From: an uncultured Anaerotignum sp.
GTDB lineage: Bacteria > Bacillota > Clostridia > Lachnospirales > Anaerotignaceae
Length of the DNA stretch: 27,436 nucleotides
Assembly (NCBI RefSeq): GCF_905212195.1
Contig: NZ_CAJMDQ010000024.1
Coordinates: 1 to 27,436, forward strand
Direction: 5' to 3'
In this document: positions 15,344 to 22,432 of the stretch, one piece after another
How the letters are laid out: each line of letters starts with the position of its first letter
Numbering within the stretch: position 1 is the stretch's first letter
Notes under the pieces: generated by a model
Told to the model about the DNA's origin: nothing
Databases searched by the model: none
The model's input: only the letters and a program-made list of their open reading frames with translations
Position numbers and translations under genes: made by a program

Positions 15344-15372
15344 ATTATATCCCTTTTCCAAAAAAATGAACA
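15344..15372 (-). promoter_or_regulatory. Possible nagZ promoter
   Basis: Minus strand: a good -10 TATAAT (15344-15349), but only a weak -35, TGTTCA (15367-15372), at 17 bases. Confidence 0.45.
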
Positions 15373-15380
15373 GTATTCCT

Positions 15381-15408
15381 TTGATTTTTCACAAAAATTC
15401 GCTATAAT
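15381..15408 (+). promoter_or_regulatory. Promoter of the ttcA-like/xer/Nudix operon
   Basis: -35 TTGATT (15381-15386), a 16-base spacer and -10 TATAAT (15403-15408), with the predicted start about 26 bases before the ATG. Confidence 0.7.
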
Positions 15409-15440
15409 GGAAACCATGAAATGAGGAGGAACAAGCATTT

Positions 15441-16163
15441 ATGAAATTACAGAAATTACTGAGTTATGTCCGCCGTGCCGTGGACGATTACCACATGATC
15501 GAGGAAGGCGACAAAATCGCTGTGGGCGTTTCCGGGGGGAAAGACAGCATCTGTCTGCTCATTGCGCTGAAACATTTGCAGCGTTTTTATCCCAAGCACT
15601 TCGAACTGGAAGCCATCACCGTTTCTCTGGGACTGCCCGGGGCTGTTTATGATGATATTCAAGCACTCTGTGACAGCATTGGTGTACCTTATACCGTTGT
15701 CAATACCGACATCGGACAGATTATTTTTGAAGAAAGAAAAGAAAAAAATCCCTGTTCCCTCTGCGCAAAAATGCGTAAAGGCGCTTTGAACACCAAAGCG
15801 GAGGAACTGGGCTGTAATAAAGTAGCATTGGGTCACAACAAAGACGACGTAGTGGAAACATTCTTTATGTCCCTGTTTTACGAAGGACGCATCAACTGCT
15901 TTGCACCTGTTAGCTATCTGGATCGAAGCAAACTCTATTCCATCCGTCCGCTCATGTATGTACCTGAATGGGAATGTCGTTCTTTTGTGACAAAAAGCGG
16001 CATTGATATTGTAAAAAACCCCTGTCTGGCAGACGGCAACACCAAACGTCAGGAAACAAAAGAACTGCTGGCGGAACTGTCCAAAAATTACGATAATTTA
16101 CAGGAAAAAGTATTCGGCGCCATCAAGCGCTCACAAATCAAGGGTTGGAACGGAGAGATCTAA
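15441..16163 (+). CDS. TtcA-like tRNA thiolation PP-loop ATPase
   Basis: A tRNA-modifying enzyme of the TtcA/TtuA group, which adenylates a tRNA base and replaces oxygen with sulphur (2-thiocytidine in the TtcA case). The PP-loop is SGGKDS at residues 31-36. CSLC (Cys105, Cys108) and the late NPCLADGN (Cys195) form the cysteine triad that holds a 4Fe-4S cluster in TtcA. GHNKDDVVET follows the family pattern. Length 240 is slightly short compared with proteobacterial TtcA. The ATG at 15441 has AGGAGG upstream. It heads an operon: the next gene starts one base after its stop. The exact base modified is not decided by sequence; I prefer the family name over a firm gene symbol. Confidence 0.88.
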   Translation: MKLQKLLSYVRRAVDDYHMIEEGDKIAVGVSGGKDSICLLIALKHLQRFYPKHFELEAITVSLGLPGAVYDDIQALCDSIGVPYTVVNTDIGQIIFEERKEKNPCSLCAKMRKGALNTKAEELGCNKVALGHNKDDVVETFFMSLFYEGRINCFAPVSYLDRSKLYSIRPLMYVPEWECRSFVTKSGIDIVKNPCLADGNTKRQETKELLAELSKNYDNLQEKVFGAIKRSQIKGWNGEI

Positions 16164-16164
16164 G

Positions 16165-17226
16165 ATGTCTGTTTACCATGAAGAACTGAAGATCAAAGAA
16201 ACGGAACTGCTGCGAGAAGTACAGGCAGACCTGCCGCCATTTTTGCGGGAGTTTTTCCGTGGTATCGCTCAGACCACTTCCACAAAAACCAGACTGGCTT
16301 ATGCCTATGACCTGCGTGTATTCTTCCGCTACCTTTATGAAGAACACGATAAACTGGGTGGTATGGAAACCCGCCATCTGGAAGTGGATGCACTGGATCA
16401 GATTACGTCAGAGGATATTGAATGTTATCTGGAATATCTTTCCTATTATATCGCCCCTGACCAGAACCAGCCCCAGCAGCAGACAGCCCACCATAACGAT
16501 GAAAAAGGCAAAGCAAGAAAACTGGCTTCTGTTCGTTCCATGTATAAATATTTCTATAAAAAAGGAAAGATCAAAGCCAATCCTGCCACCATCGTGGATA
16601 CCCCAAAAATCCATGAAAAGAAAATCACCCGTCTGGATGTCAACGAAATGGCAAACCTGCTGGATGCGGTGGAAAGCGGCAACAACCTGACAGACCGGCA
16701 GAAAGCCCGCCATGAAAAAACCAAAAAAAGAGATTTGGCACTCATCACATTGCTGCTGGGCACCGGTATGCGTGTATCAGAATGTGTTGGTATCAACCGG
16801 AAAGATCTTGATTTTCAGAATTATGCTGTAAAAGTCCTGCGCAAAGGCGGTAATGAAGTGATGCTGTATTTCGGAGAAGAAGTGGCAGAAGCCCTTTCCG
16901 ATTATCTGGAAGAGAGGAATCAAGTAGTCACCAAAGATGAAAACGATGATGCCCTTTTCCTTTCTTCTCAGGGAAAACGCATCTCTGTCCGCGCTGTGCA
17001 GAATCTGGTAAAAAAATATGCCCATGGCGTTACAGCAAAAAACATCACGCCCCATAAACTGCGGAGCACCTACGGCACCAACCTGTATCAGGAAACCGGT
17101 GATATTTATCTGGTAGCCGATACATTAGGGCATGCAGACGTTAACACCACCCGAAAACACTATGCGGAAATCGAAGAAAACCGGCGGAAACGCGCCGCTT
17201 CCTATATCAAACTGAGAAAGGACTGA
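16165..17226 (+). CDS. Xer-like tyrosine recombinase
   Basis: A site-specific recombinase with the N-terminal SAM-like core-binding domain (about 25-145) and a C-terminal catalytic domain. All catalytic residues can be placed: Arg203 (GTGMRVSE), Lys227 (RKGGNE), His297 and Arg300 (HKLRST), His323 (LGHAD) and the nucleophile Tyr333 (KHYAEI). At 353 residues it is about 50 longer than XerC/XerD, due to polar insertions near 99-117 (NQPQQQTAHHNDEKGK) and 172-188. It starts one base after the ttcA-like stop, behind GGAGAG, and ends just before the Nudix gene, so it belongs to a housekeeping operon and not to a mobile element. Chromosome-dimer resolution at dif is plausible; an unlinked second Xer protein cannot be excluded. 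Confidence 0.88.
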   Translation: MSVYHEELKIKETELLREVQADLPPFLREFFRGIAQTTSTKTRLAYAYDLRVFFRYLYEEHDKLGGMETRHLEVDALDQITSEDIECYLEYLSYYIAPDQNQPQQQTAHHNDEKGKARKLASVRSMYKYFYKKGKIKANPATIVDTPKIHEKKITRLDVNEMANLLDAVESGNNLTDRQKARHEKTKKRDLALITLLLGTGMRVSECVGINRKDLDFQNYAVKVLRKGGNEVMLYFGEEVAEALSDYLEERNQVVTKDENDDALFLSSQGKRISVRAVQNLVKKYAHGVTAKNITPHKLRSTYGTNLYQETGDIYLVADTLGHADVNTTRKHYAEIEENRRKRAASYIKLRKD

Positions 17227-17231
17227 TTGTT

Positions 17232-17873
17232 TTGGCAGAAAAACCTACTACCGCGGACTTTCGCCAGACTTTTGGCGCAAAGGAACCGCAGCCCATACTG
17301 CAACTGAAAAAATTCGGCATCATGGCTCTGCTGACAGAGAAAAATAATGAACTCCATTTTGTTCTGACAAAACGCGCGGCTCATGTACGCCAGCCCGGTG
17401 ACATCTGCTTTCCCGGCGGTCATCAGGAAAAAGGCGAAAATCTGAAACAGACTGCTCTGCGGGAAACAGAGGAAGAAATCGGCATTCCTGCGGAACAAAT
17501 TCAGATTTTAGGCAAAAGCAACTTCATGCTCACCGTTTATGGTGCATTGATTCAGCCATACATCGGATTTGTTTCCTATGACCATTACAAGAATCTCACT
17601 TGCCAGAAAGAAGAAGTGGCCGAAGTCTTTACAGTTCCCATTTCCTTTTTCATGGAACAAAAACCAGAAGTCCATTATATGTACTGGCGGGCAGATATGA
17701 CTGTGCCTTTTCCTTATGAACGCATTGAAAACGGCAAGGAATATGGCTTCCGGGATTACAAGGTTCCCGAACTGTTCTATAATTATGAAGGGAAAACCAT
17801 TTGGGGACTGACTGCCCAAATCATCGACCACATTATCACCACATTACAGAGTGAAAAAGCAGAACAAAAATAA
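17232..17873 (+). CDS. Nudix hydrolase, CoA pyrophosphatase-like (NudL group)
   Basis: A hydrolase that probably cleaves CoA or its derivatives to phosphopantetheine and adenosine 3',5'-bisphosphate. The Nudix box is complete: Gly63, Glu69 and RETEEEIGI at 77-85. Just before it, LTKRAAHVRQPGDICFPGG matches the extra UPF0035 signature seen in CoA pyrophosphatases. Length 213 is normal. The start is the TTG at 17232, supported by AAAGGA ten bases upstream; the only other in-frame start candidates would cut into the domain. It begins five bases after the recombinase stop and ends the operon, followed by a strong terminator. Confidence 0.88.
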   Translation: MAEKPTTADFRQTFGAKEPQPILQLKKFGIMALLTEKNNELHFVLTKRAAHVRQPGDICFPGGHQEKGENLKQTALRETEEEIGIPAEQIQILGKSNFMLTVYGALIQPYIGFVSYDHYKNLTCQKEEVAEVFTVPISFFMEQKPEVHYMYWRADMTVPFPYERIENGKEYGFRDYKVPELFYNYEGKTIWGLTAQIIDHIITTLQSEKAEQK

Positions 17874-17929
17874 GAGATACATAAAAAGCAACTTACCCTT
17901 CAGAAACAAATAAAATCTTATAAAAATCA

Positions 17930-17980
17930 GAAAGCTGAAATCCTCTACAATAGATTAGGATTTCAGCTTTCTTTGTTTTC
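17930..17980 (+). terminator. Terminator of the ttcA-like/xer/Nudix operon
   Basis: GAAAGCTGAAATCCT (17930-17944) pairs perfectly over 15 bases with AGGATTTCAGCTTTC (17957-17971), followed by TTTGTTTTC. Confidence 0.88.
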
Positions 17981-17995
17981 TGATGAAAATACTGC

Positions 17996-18033
17996 TAAAA
18001 CAGCTTTGATGAAATCATCAAAGCTGTTTTTTC
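17996..18033. terminator. Second hairpin, terminator-like
   Basis: AAAACAGCTTTGAT (17997-18010) pairs with ATCAAAGCTGTTTT (18017-18030), followed by TTTCT. It directly precedes the promoter of the next unit and probably backs up the first terminator. Confidence 0.7.
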
Positions 18034-18062
18034 TGGACAAAATCCCCCTTTTTCTTTATGAT
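18034..18062 (+). promoter_or_regulatory. Promoter of the SUKH/anchored-protein unit
   Basis: -35 TGGACA (18034-18039), a 17-base spacer and -10 TATGAT (18057-18062), each five of six to consensus, about 40 bases before the start codon. Confidence 0.65.
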
Positions 18063-18101
18063 GAAAAAAAGAGCTTTTTTCGAAAGAATGGAGGGATATA
18101 T

Positions 18102-18770
18102 ATGGACTATGAAGAAATTTTGAAAACCATGTCCCGCTGGATGGAGGCATATAAGCCAATCTGTGATAAAGATGATTCCCCTTTATTTCAATTGGAACCA
18201 CCTGCCACAGAGGAAGAAATCTCCGCTGTGGAAAAGCAAATCCATCGGAGACTTCCAGACAGCCTGCGGACATTTTTTCTCCATCATTCACGCTATCTGA
18301 AATTGACCGCGTATTTTTCTGATGATTTCTTGAAAAAATTACCGCCTTCCATCCATAGTTTATTTTCCGCTTTTCTGGAACTTTCTCTGGATAACCTGCC
18401 CTTGCTGAATCAATCCTGTCAGGAATGTATCCAGCTTGCCTTCATAGAATCAGAGCACCCTTCCGCTGCACTGCTGCAAAATGTACTCCCTCTGACCTGG
18501 GTACCCTGCGGAGATCTTCTGGTATTTGATTACAGTCAGGATCCTTTCGATCCGCCCGTTCTTTATTTAGATTCCTATGCCGCAGAATATCACCTCTGTG
18601 TATTGGGACATTCCTTCGGGGATTTTCTGGAGCGATATGCGGCAGTGGGGCTCTGCGGAACAGAGGATACACAAATGGCTCCCTTTCTGCCAAACAAAAC
18701 CGACGGCATCCAGCCTGACTGTCCCAACGCCAAACTTTTTCGCAGTTTCTTTTTCCAAAACGAAAAATAG
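18102..18770 (+). CDS. SUKH (SMI1/KNR4) family protein
   Basis: A 222-residue protein without signal peptide, hence cytoplasmic. The segment PATEEEISAVEKQIHRRLPDSLRTFFLHHS (about 34-63) matches the N-terminal signature of the SMI1/KNR4 or SUKH superfamily. The middle LTWVPCGDLLVFDYSQDPFDPPVLYLD and late LGHSFGDFLERYAAVG also follow the family layout. SUKH proteins often neutralise polymorphic toxins, but many are orphan proteins of unknown role, and no toxin gene is visible here. The ATG at 18102 follows GGAGGG; the frame continues upstream across the promoter and terminators, which is not coding. It lies 14 bases before the anchored protein gene, so the two are an operon. Confidence 0.78.
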   Translation: MDYEEILKTMSRWMEAYKPICDKDDSPLFQLEPPATEEEISAVEKQIHRRLPDSLRTFFLHHSRYLKLTAYFSDDFLKKLPPSIHSLFSAFLELSLDNLPLLNQSCQECIQLAFIESEHPSAALLQNVLPLTWVPCGDLLVFDYSQDPFDPPVLYLDSYAAEYHLCVLGHSFGDFLERYAAVGLCGTEDTQMAPFLPNKTDGIQPDCPNAKLFRSFFFQNEK

Positions 18771-18784
18771 AAAGGAGGAAGCAT

Positions 18785-19696
18785 ATGATGAACAAAACCC
18801 ATATTGCCTTAGGTATTTGCGCTGGTCTGCTTGTGGTTAACACCGGATTCCTGTTTCAGATTTCCAACAGGCAAAAAGCGCTTGAGCAACAAATGGAAAA
18901 TATGCAGAATCAAGTCATGGACAGCATTTCTATCAACACCTCCAGCATCACCCAGCGAATGGAAAACATTTTAGATAAACAGTCCAGTCTCCTTTCCAGC
19001 TCCAATTTTTCTGTTCAAAAACAAGATGGAACCATTGTTCTTCTGGCGGAAGCTACACCAAAAACCATTACAGACGGAGAAACCGCTGAGTTTCGTGTGA
19101 AAAAAGCGGATGGTTCTGTACAGTCCCAAAAAGCCACATTGGAAAACGGCGTATGGAAAGCCAATATGGAAACAGGGCTTTTTGATAGCGGAACCCTTTC
19201 CATTGCCATTTCTTCCAATGGTGTCACCAAACAGGAAGAACTGGGCAGCGTTTCCACAGCCCAATACAGCAGTATAGACGCTCAAAGCCAATGGGGACAA
19301 AATAATTCCACTTTATATCTGCTGGTATATCCCTCCGATTCTTTCTATGAAGCAAAGGACATTGTAAAAGCAGAAGCTAATGTGGAAAACGCAAATACAG
19401 GTGAATGTTTTACGGTTCCCATGTCTCTTATGGAAAACCCGGATGATGCTTTGGAAGATGTTCATACCGATGAACCTAAGGCACCCACACCAGATGTAGA
19501 AAACTTGCAGAGATTGGGATTTTCTACGGACTTTACAAACAAATTTGAGGAAGGTACAGATTACCTCATCACCTTCTCTGTGACAACAACTGACGGAACC
19601 GTTCTTTCCGGCGGTGAGAGCAGTACTTCTTACAAAAAAGAAAAAGCTGGCGGCAGCACCTGGCTTTCCGGTGGTTCTTTCAGTTTACAGCCTTAA
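18785..19696 (+). CDS. Membrane-anchored extracytoplasmic protein, function unknown
   Basis: A 303-residue protein with one N-terminal hydrophobic segment (about 6-26), then a probable coiled-coil (about 28-70, rich in Gln, Glu and Met: QKALEQQMENMQNQ and QRMENILDKQ), and then an exported-looking part dominated by Thr, Ser and Gly with beta-strand character (residues 75-303). The hydrophobic segment is not followed by a clear cleavage site, so it likely stays as an anchor with the rest outside. I recognise no family. The ATG at 18785 has AAAGGAGG six bases before it (another ATG follows at once). It is coupled to the SUKH gene and followed by a strong terminator. The pairing of a cytoplasmic SUKH protein with an anchored surface protein is unexplained. 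Confidence 0.75.
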   Translation: MMNKTHIALGICAGLLVVNTGFLFQISNRQKALEQQMENMQNQVMDSISINTSSITQRMENILDKQSSLLSSSNFSVQKQDGTIVLLAEATPKTITDGETAEFRVKKADGSVQSQKATLENGVWKANMETGLFDSGTLSIAISSNGVTKQEELGSVSTAQYSSIDAQSQWGQNNSTLYLLVYPSDSFYEAKDIVKAEANVENANTGECFTVPMSLMENPDDALEDVHTDEPKAPTPDVENLQRLGFSTDFTNKFEEGTDYLITFSVTTTDGTVLSGGESSTSYKKEKAGGSTWLSGGSFSLQP

Positions 19697-19707
19697 CTCT
19701 CCACATC

Positions 19708-19746
19708 AAAAAACCCCTTTTGTTTATACAACAAAAGGGGTTTTTC
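19708..19746. terminator. Bidirectional terminator between convergent operons
   Basis: AAAAACCCCTTTTGTT pairs perfectly with AACAAAAGGGGTTTTT around a 5-base loop, with A/T tails on both sides. It serves the anchored-protein gene (plus) and the ABC importer operon (minus). Confidence 0.92.
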
Positions 19747-19747
19747 A

Positions 19748-20494
19748 TTACAGAACTTTCGCAAGGAATGTCTGCAAACGTTCGCTTTTGGGATTTGTAA
19801 AGATTTCTTCTGGTGTGCCTTCTTCCACCTGACGGCCATCTGCCATGAACATAACACGGGTTGCCACTTCACGGGCAAAGCCCATTTCATGGGTAACCAC
19901 TACCATGGTCATGTTTTCTTCTGCCAGCTGTTTCATAACTTCCAGAACTTCGCCAACCATTTCGGGGTCAAGAGCGGAAGTCGGTTCGTCAAAGAGCATT
20001 ACTTCCGGCTGCATGCACAGGGCACGCACAATGGCAATACGCTGTTTCTGACCACCGGAAAGCTGAGAAGGATATGCGTTTGCTCTATCTTCCAGACCAA
20101 CACGGCGCAGCAGACTCATTGCCATTTCAGTTGCTTCTGCTTCGCTTTTTCCCTGCAGCTTCATGGGCGCAATGATCATATTTTTCAAAATGGTCATATG
20201 GGGAAAGAGATTGAAATGCTGGAACACCATACCCATTCTCTGACGATGGATATTGATGTCTGTTTTGATATCTGTAATATCTACGCCATCAAAATAAATA
20301 TGTCCGCCAGTAGGCACTTCCAACAGGTTCAGACAGCGCAGGAATGTGGATTTACCGGAACCGGAAGGGCCGATAACAACCACAACTTCGCCTTTCTTGA
20401 TTTCTGTATTGATGCCGTCCAGTGCCTTAATAGCACCTTTATTATAATGTTTCTGTAAATTTTCTACACGGATCAAGGATTCATTACCGCTCAC
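19748..20494 (-). CDS. Amino-acid ABC importer, ATP-binding subunit
   Basis: The ATPase of a polar-amino-acid importer (GlnQ/HisP type). It has Walker A GPSGSGKST (42-50), Q-loop FQHFNLFPH, signature LSGGQKQR (145-152), Walker B VMLFDEPTSALDPE (about 165-178) and H-loop VTHEMG (about 200). Length 248 is normal. It starts with GTG at 20494, inside the end of the permease gene (11-base overlap), with AAAGGAG eleven bases upstream; no better start exists nearby. It is the last of three genes in the order binding protein, permease, ATPase, and is closed by the bidirectional terminator. Confidence 0.95.
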   Translation of the reverse strand: MSGNESLIRVENLQKHYNKGAIKALDGINTEIKKGEVVVVIGPSGSGKSTFLRCLNLLEVPTGGHIYFDGVDITDIKTDINIHRQRMGMVFQHFNLFPHMTILKNMIIAPMKLQGKSEAEATEMAMSLLRRVGLEDRANAYPSQLSGGQKQRIAIVRALCMQPEVMLFDEPTSALDPEMVGEVLEVMKQLAEENMTMVVVTHEMGFAREVATRVMFMADGRQVEEGTPEEIFTNPKSERLQTFLAKVL

Positions 20495-21221
20495 TGTTTC
20501 TCAATCTCCTTTCCAGTTTATTTACCAGGAAGGTAAAGAACATAACCATAACCAGGTAAATCAACGCGACGCCGATCAAAGGCATAAAGGGGCTGTATGT
20601 AACGCCGCGGATAATGTCGCCGCCTTTTGTCAGGTCCTGCATTGCGATGTAACCTGCAACAGAGGTTTCTTTCAGCAATACAATGAATTCGTTTGCCAGT
20701 GCAGGCAATACGTTTTTCAGTGCCTGCGGAATGATGATGTAACGCATGGTCTGTACATAGTTAAAGCCCAAACTGCGTCCTGCTTCAAACTGACCTGGAT
20801 CGATGGACATGATGCCGCTTCGTACAATTTCCGCTACATAAGCACCGGAGTTGACACCGAAAGCGATCATACCAACCAGCAATTTATTATTAGAGGATGC
20901 CAGAATGATATAGTACATGATCATCAGCTGTACAACAACAGGTGTACCACGGATCACTGTCAGATAGATTTTTGCAATAACATTTAAAATCTTCAGCATA
21001 AAACGTCCGAAACCGGGACGCATTTCCTGATAGTTTTTGTCATATGTAGAACGGATCATTGCCAGAATGACACCCAGAACAATACCGATCAGTACAGCGC
21101 AGAATGTCAACTGCAATGTAACGCCCAGACCGTTCCAAAGATATTTCCACCGATCATCCTCAATGAAGTTCATATAAAACTGCTGCTGGATTCCTTCCCA
21201 CCAGGTCTGTATTCCTTCCAA
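20484..21221 (-). CDS. Amino-acid ABC importer, permease subunit
   Basis: A 245-residue inner-membrane subunit of the HisM/GlnP type. Several membrane segments are visible, with TLQLTFCAVLIGIVLGVILAMIR near the start, TVIRGTPVVVQLMIMYY, the AYVAEIVRSGIMSIDPGQFEAGRSLGFNYVQTMRYIIIPQALKNVLPAL coupling (EAA) region and LLKETSVAGYI toward the end. The start is the TTG at 21221 with GGAGG seven bases before it; the next in-frame ATG would remove only 16 residues but has no good binding site. It follows the binding-protein gene after an 84-base gap containing a GC-rich hairpin, and overlaps the ATPase gene. Confidence 0.93.
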   Translation of the reverse strand: MEGIQTWWEGIQQQFYMNFIEDDRWKYLWNGLGVTLQLTFCAVLIGIVLGVILAMIRSTYDKNYQEMRPGFGRFMLKILNVIAKIYLTVIRGTPVVVQLMIMYYIILASSNNKLLVGMIAFGVNSGAYVAEIVRSGIMSIDPGQFEAGRSLGFNYVQTMRYIIIPQALKNVLPALANEFIVLLKETSVAGYIAMQDLTKGGDIIRGVTYSPFMPLIGVALIYLVMVMFFTFLVNKLERRLRNSER

Positions 21222-21256
21222 AAAAAGTCCTCCTTTTTTCCTGTAATGCCAAAACA

Positions 21257-21274
21257 GGGACGGTTTCCCGTCCC
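21257..21274 (-). promoter_or_regulatory. Intercistronic hairpin between binding protein and permease genes
   Basis: Minus strand: GGGACGG GAAA CCGTCCC, a perfect 7-bp stem with a GNRA loop, followed only by a short T-run (TGTTTTGG). It likely acts as a leaky terminator or mRNA-stabilising element that raises binding-protein output over the membrane subunits. Confidence 0.65.
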
Positions 21275-21305
21275 CGGTTTATGGTTCTTTATTGATTTTC
21301 AAAAA

Positions 21306-22109
21306 TTATTCTGCTGTGATGTATTTGTCGATGATGGACTGTACTGTACCGTCGTCTTTCAGTTCCTGCAGAGCTGTGTTGATGGATTCTGTCAGTTCGC
21401 TGTCTTTTGCCAGAGCGATTGCATAGTCTTCTGTGATATATTCTGTATCCAGAATTTTCAGACCTTCGTTTGCTTCAACGAATGCTTTTGCAGGTTCGTT
21501 GTCGATTACAACACAGTCAATTTTGCCGGATGTCAGAGCTGCGATTGCGTCAGCGCCTTTTGTGTAACGTTCTACTGTACCCAGACCAGCTTCTTCGATA
21601 TCAGTTGTTGTGTACAGGTCACCAGTTGTTGCTGTCTGAACACCTACAGTGTGGTTTGCGCCTTCTGCGAACAGATCATCAACGCTTGTGATGTCGGAAT
21701 CTTCTTTCACGATTACTACCTGTACGCCTGTTGCATAGCTGTCTGTGAAGTCAACGCTCTGCAGACGATCTTCTGTTACTGTCAGACCTGCCATAGCGAT
21801 GTCAGCTTTGCCGGAAACGATGGAAGGGATGATGGAGTCGAAGTTCATGTCTTCGATCTGTACTTCACAACCCAGTTTTTCGCCCAGTGCTTTTGCGATT
21901 TCAGCGTCGATACCAACGATTTCCTGACCTTCGTAGTATTCGTAAGGAGGGAAGTCTGCGCTGGTTGCCAGAATCAGAGTATCTTTTGCTTCGCCTGCTG
22001 CTGCATCATCTGTTGTAGCTGTTTCACCACTGCCGCCGCAGCCAGCCAGAGCTGCTGTCATGGACAGTACCATTGTTGTTGCAAGAATGCCTTTTAAATA
22101 TTTTTTCAT
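21306..22109 (-). CDS. Amino-acid ABC importer, substrate-binding lipoprotein
   Basis: A 267-residue solute-binding protein of family 3, which captures a polar amino acid outside the cell and delivers it to the permease. It has a lipoprotein signal, MKKYLKGILATTMVLSMTAALAGC, with the lipid-bearing cysteine at residue 24. The mature part starts with a Gly/Ser/Thr/Asp-rich linker, then LATSADFPPYEYYEGQEIVGIDAEIAKALG, DFDSIIPS-like and GKADIAMAGLTVTEDR segments that line the ligand site in this family. The exact ligand cannot be told. The ATG at 22109 follows GGGAGG. It is the first gene of the operon, served by a clear promoter with a leader of about 68 bases and no recognised riboswitch. Confidence 0.95.
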   Translation of the reverse strand: MKKYLKGILATTMVLSMTAALAGCGGSGETATTDDAAAGEAKDTLILATSADFPPYEYYEGQEIVGIDAEIAKALGEKLGCEVQIEDMNFDSIIPSIVSGKADIAMAGLTVTEDRLQSVDFTDSYATGVQVVIVKEDSDITSVDDLFAEGANHTVGVQTATTGDLYTTTDIEEAGLGTVERYTKGADAIAALTSGKIDCVVIDNEPAKAFVEANEGLKILDTEYITEDYAIALAKDSELTESINTALQELKDDGTVQSIIDKYITAE

Positions 22110-22183
22110 TGTAATTTACCTCCCTAAAATTTCTTTTCTCTTTTTTGAACTTGCTTTACAGTCATTGCTGTCTTACAAATAGG

Positions 22184-22212
22184 ATTATACTAGACTCATG
22201 CATAAAATGCAA
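22184..22212 (-). promoter_or_regulatory. Promoter of the amino-acid importer operon
   Basis: Minus strand: -35 TTGCAT (22207-22212), a 17-base spacer and -10 TATAAT (22184-22189), with the start near 22177. Confidence 0.75.
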
Positions 22213-22432
22213 TCAGAATGTTTCACCAGAAATTCTTTGTTTTTCATATTTTTTTATTCACATTGCACAGTTTTTCCCATTTTTCAAGTTTTTTGAGCCG
22301 TTTTTTCATTTTTCCAAACTACTTTTGTAATTTCGACAATAAGTTTTTATGTATAAAATAATGCATAAAATCCATTTATTCAAAAATTCTATTCGCTCTT
22401 TTTTTGCAAAAATCCCCTTCGCTGCGCAGACA
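22213..22432. other. AT-rich gap between the importer promoter and the CLC gene
   Basis: With the leader this makes a 323-base stretch without a gene. It contains many T- and A-runs but I see no convincing terminator for the CLC gene, no small gene and no RNA structure. TGCATAAAAT occurs twice (22199-22208 and 22362-22371), with no clear meaning. Confidence 0.5.

Noticed and set aside
17973..18101. Upstream extension of the SUKH reading frame
   Set aside because: It crosses two hairpins and the promoter; the ATG at 18102 has a proper GGAGGG site.
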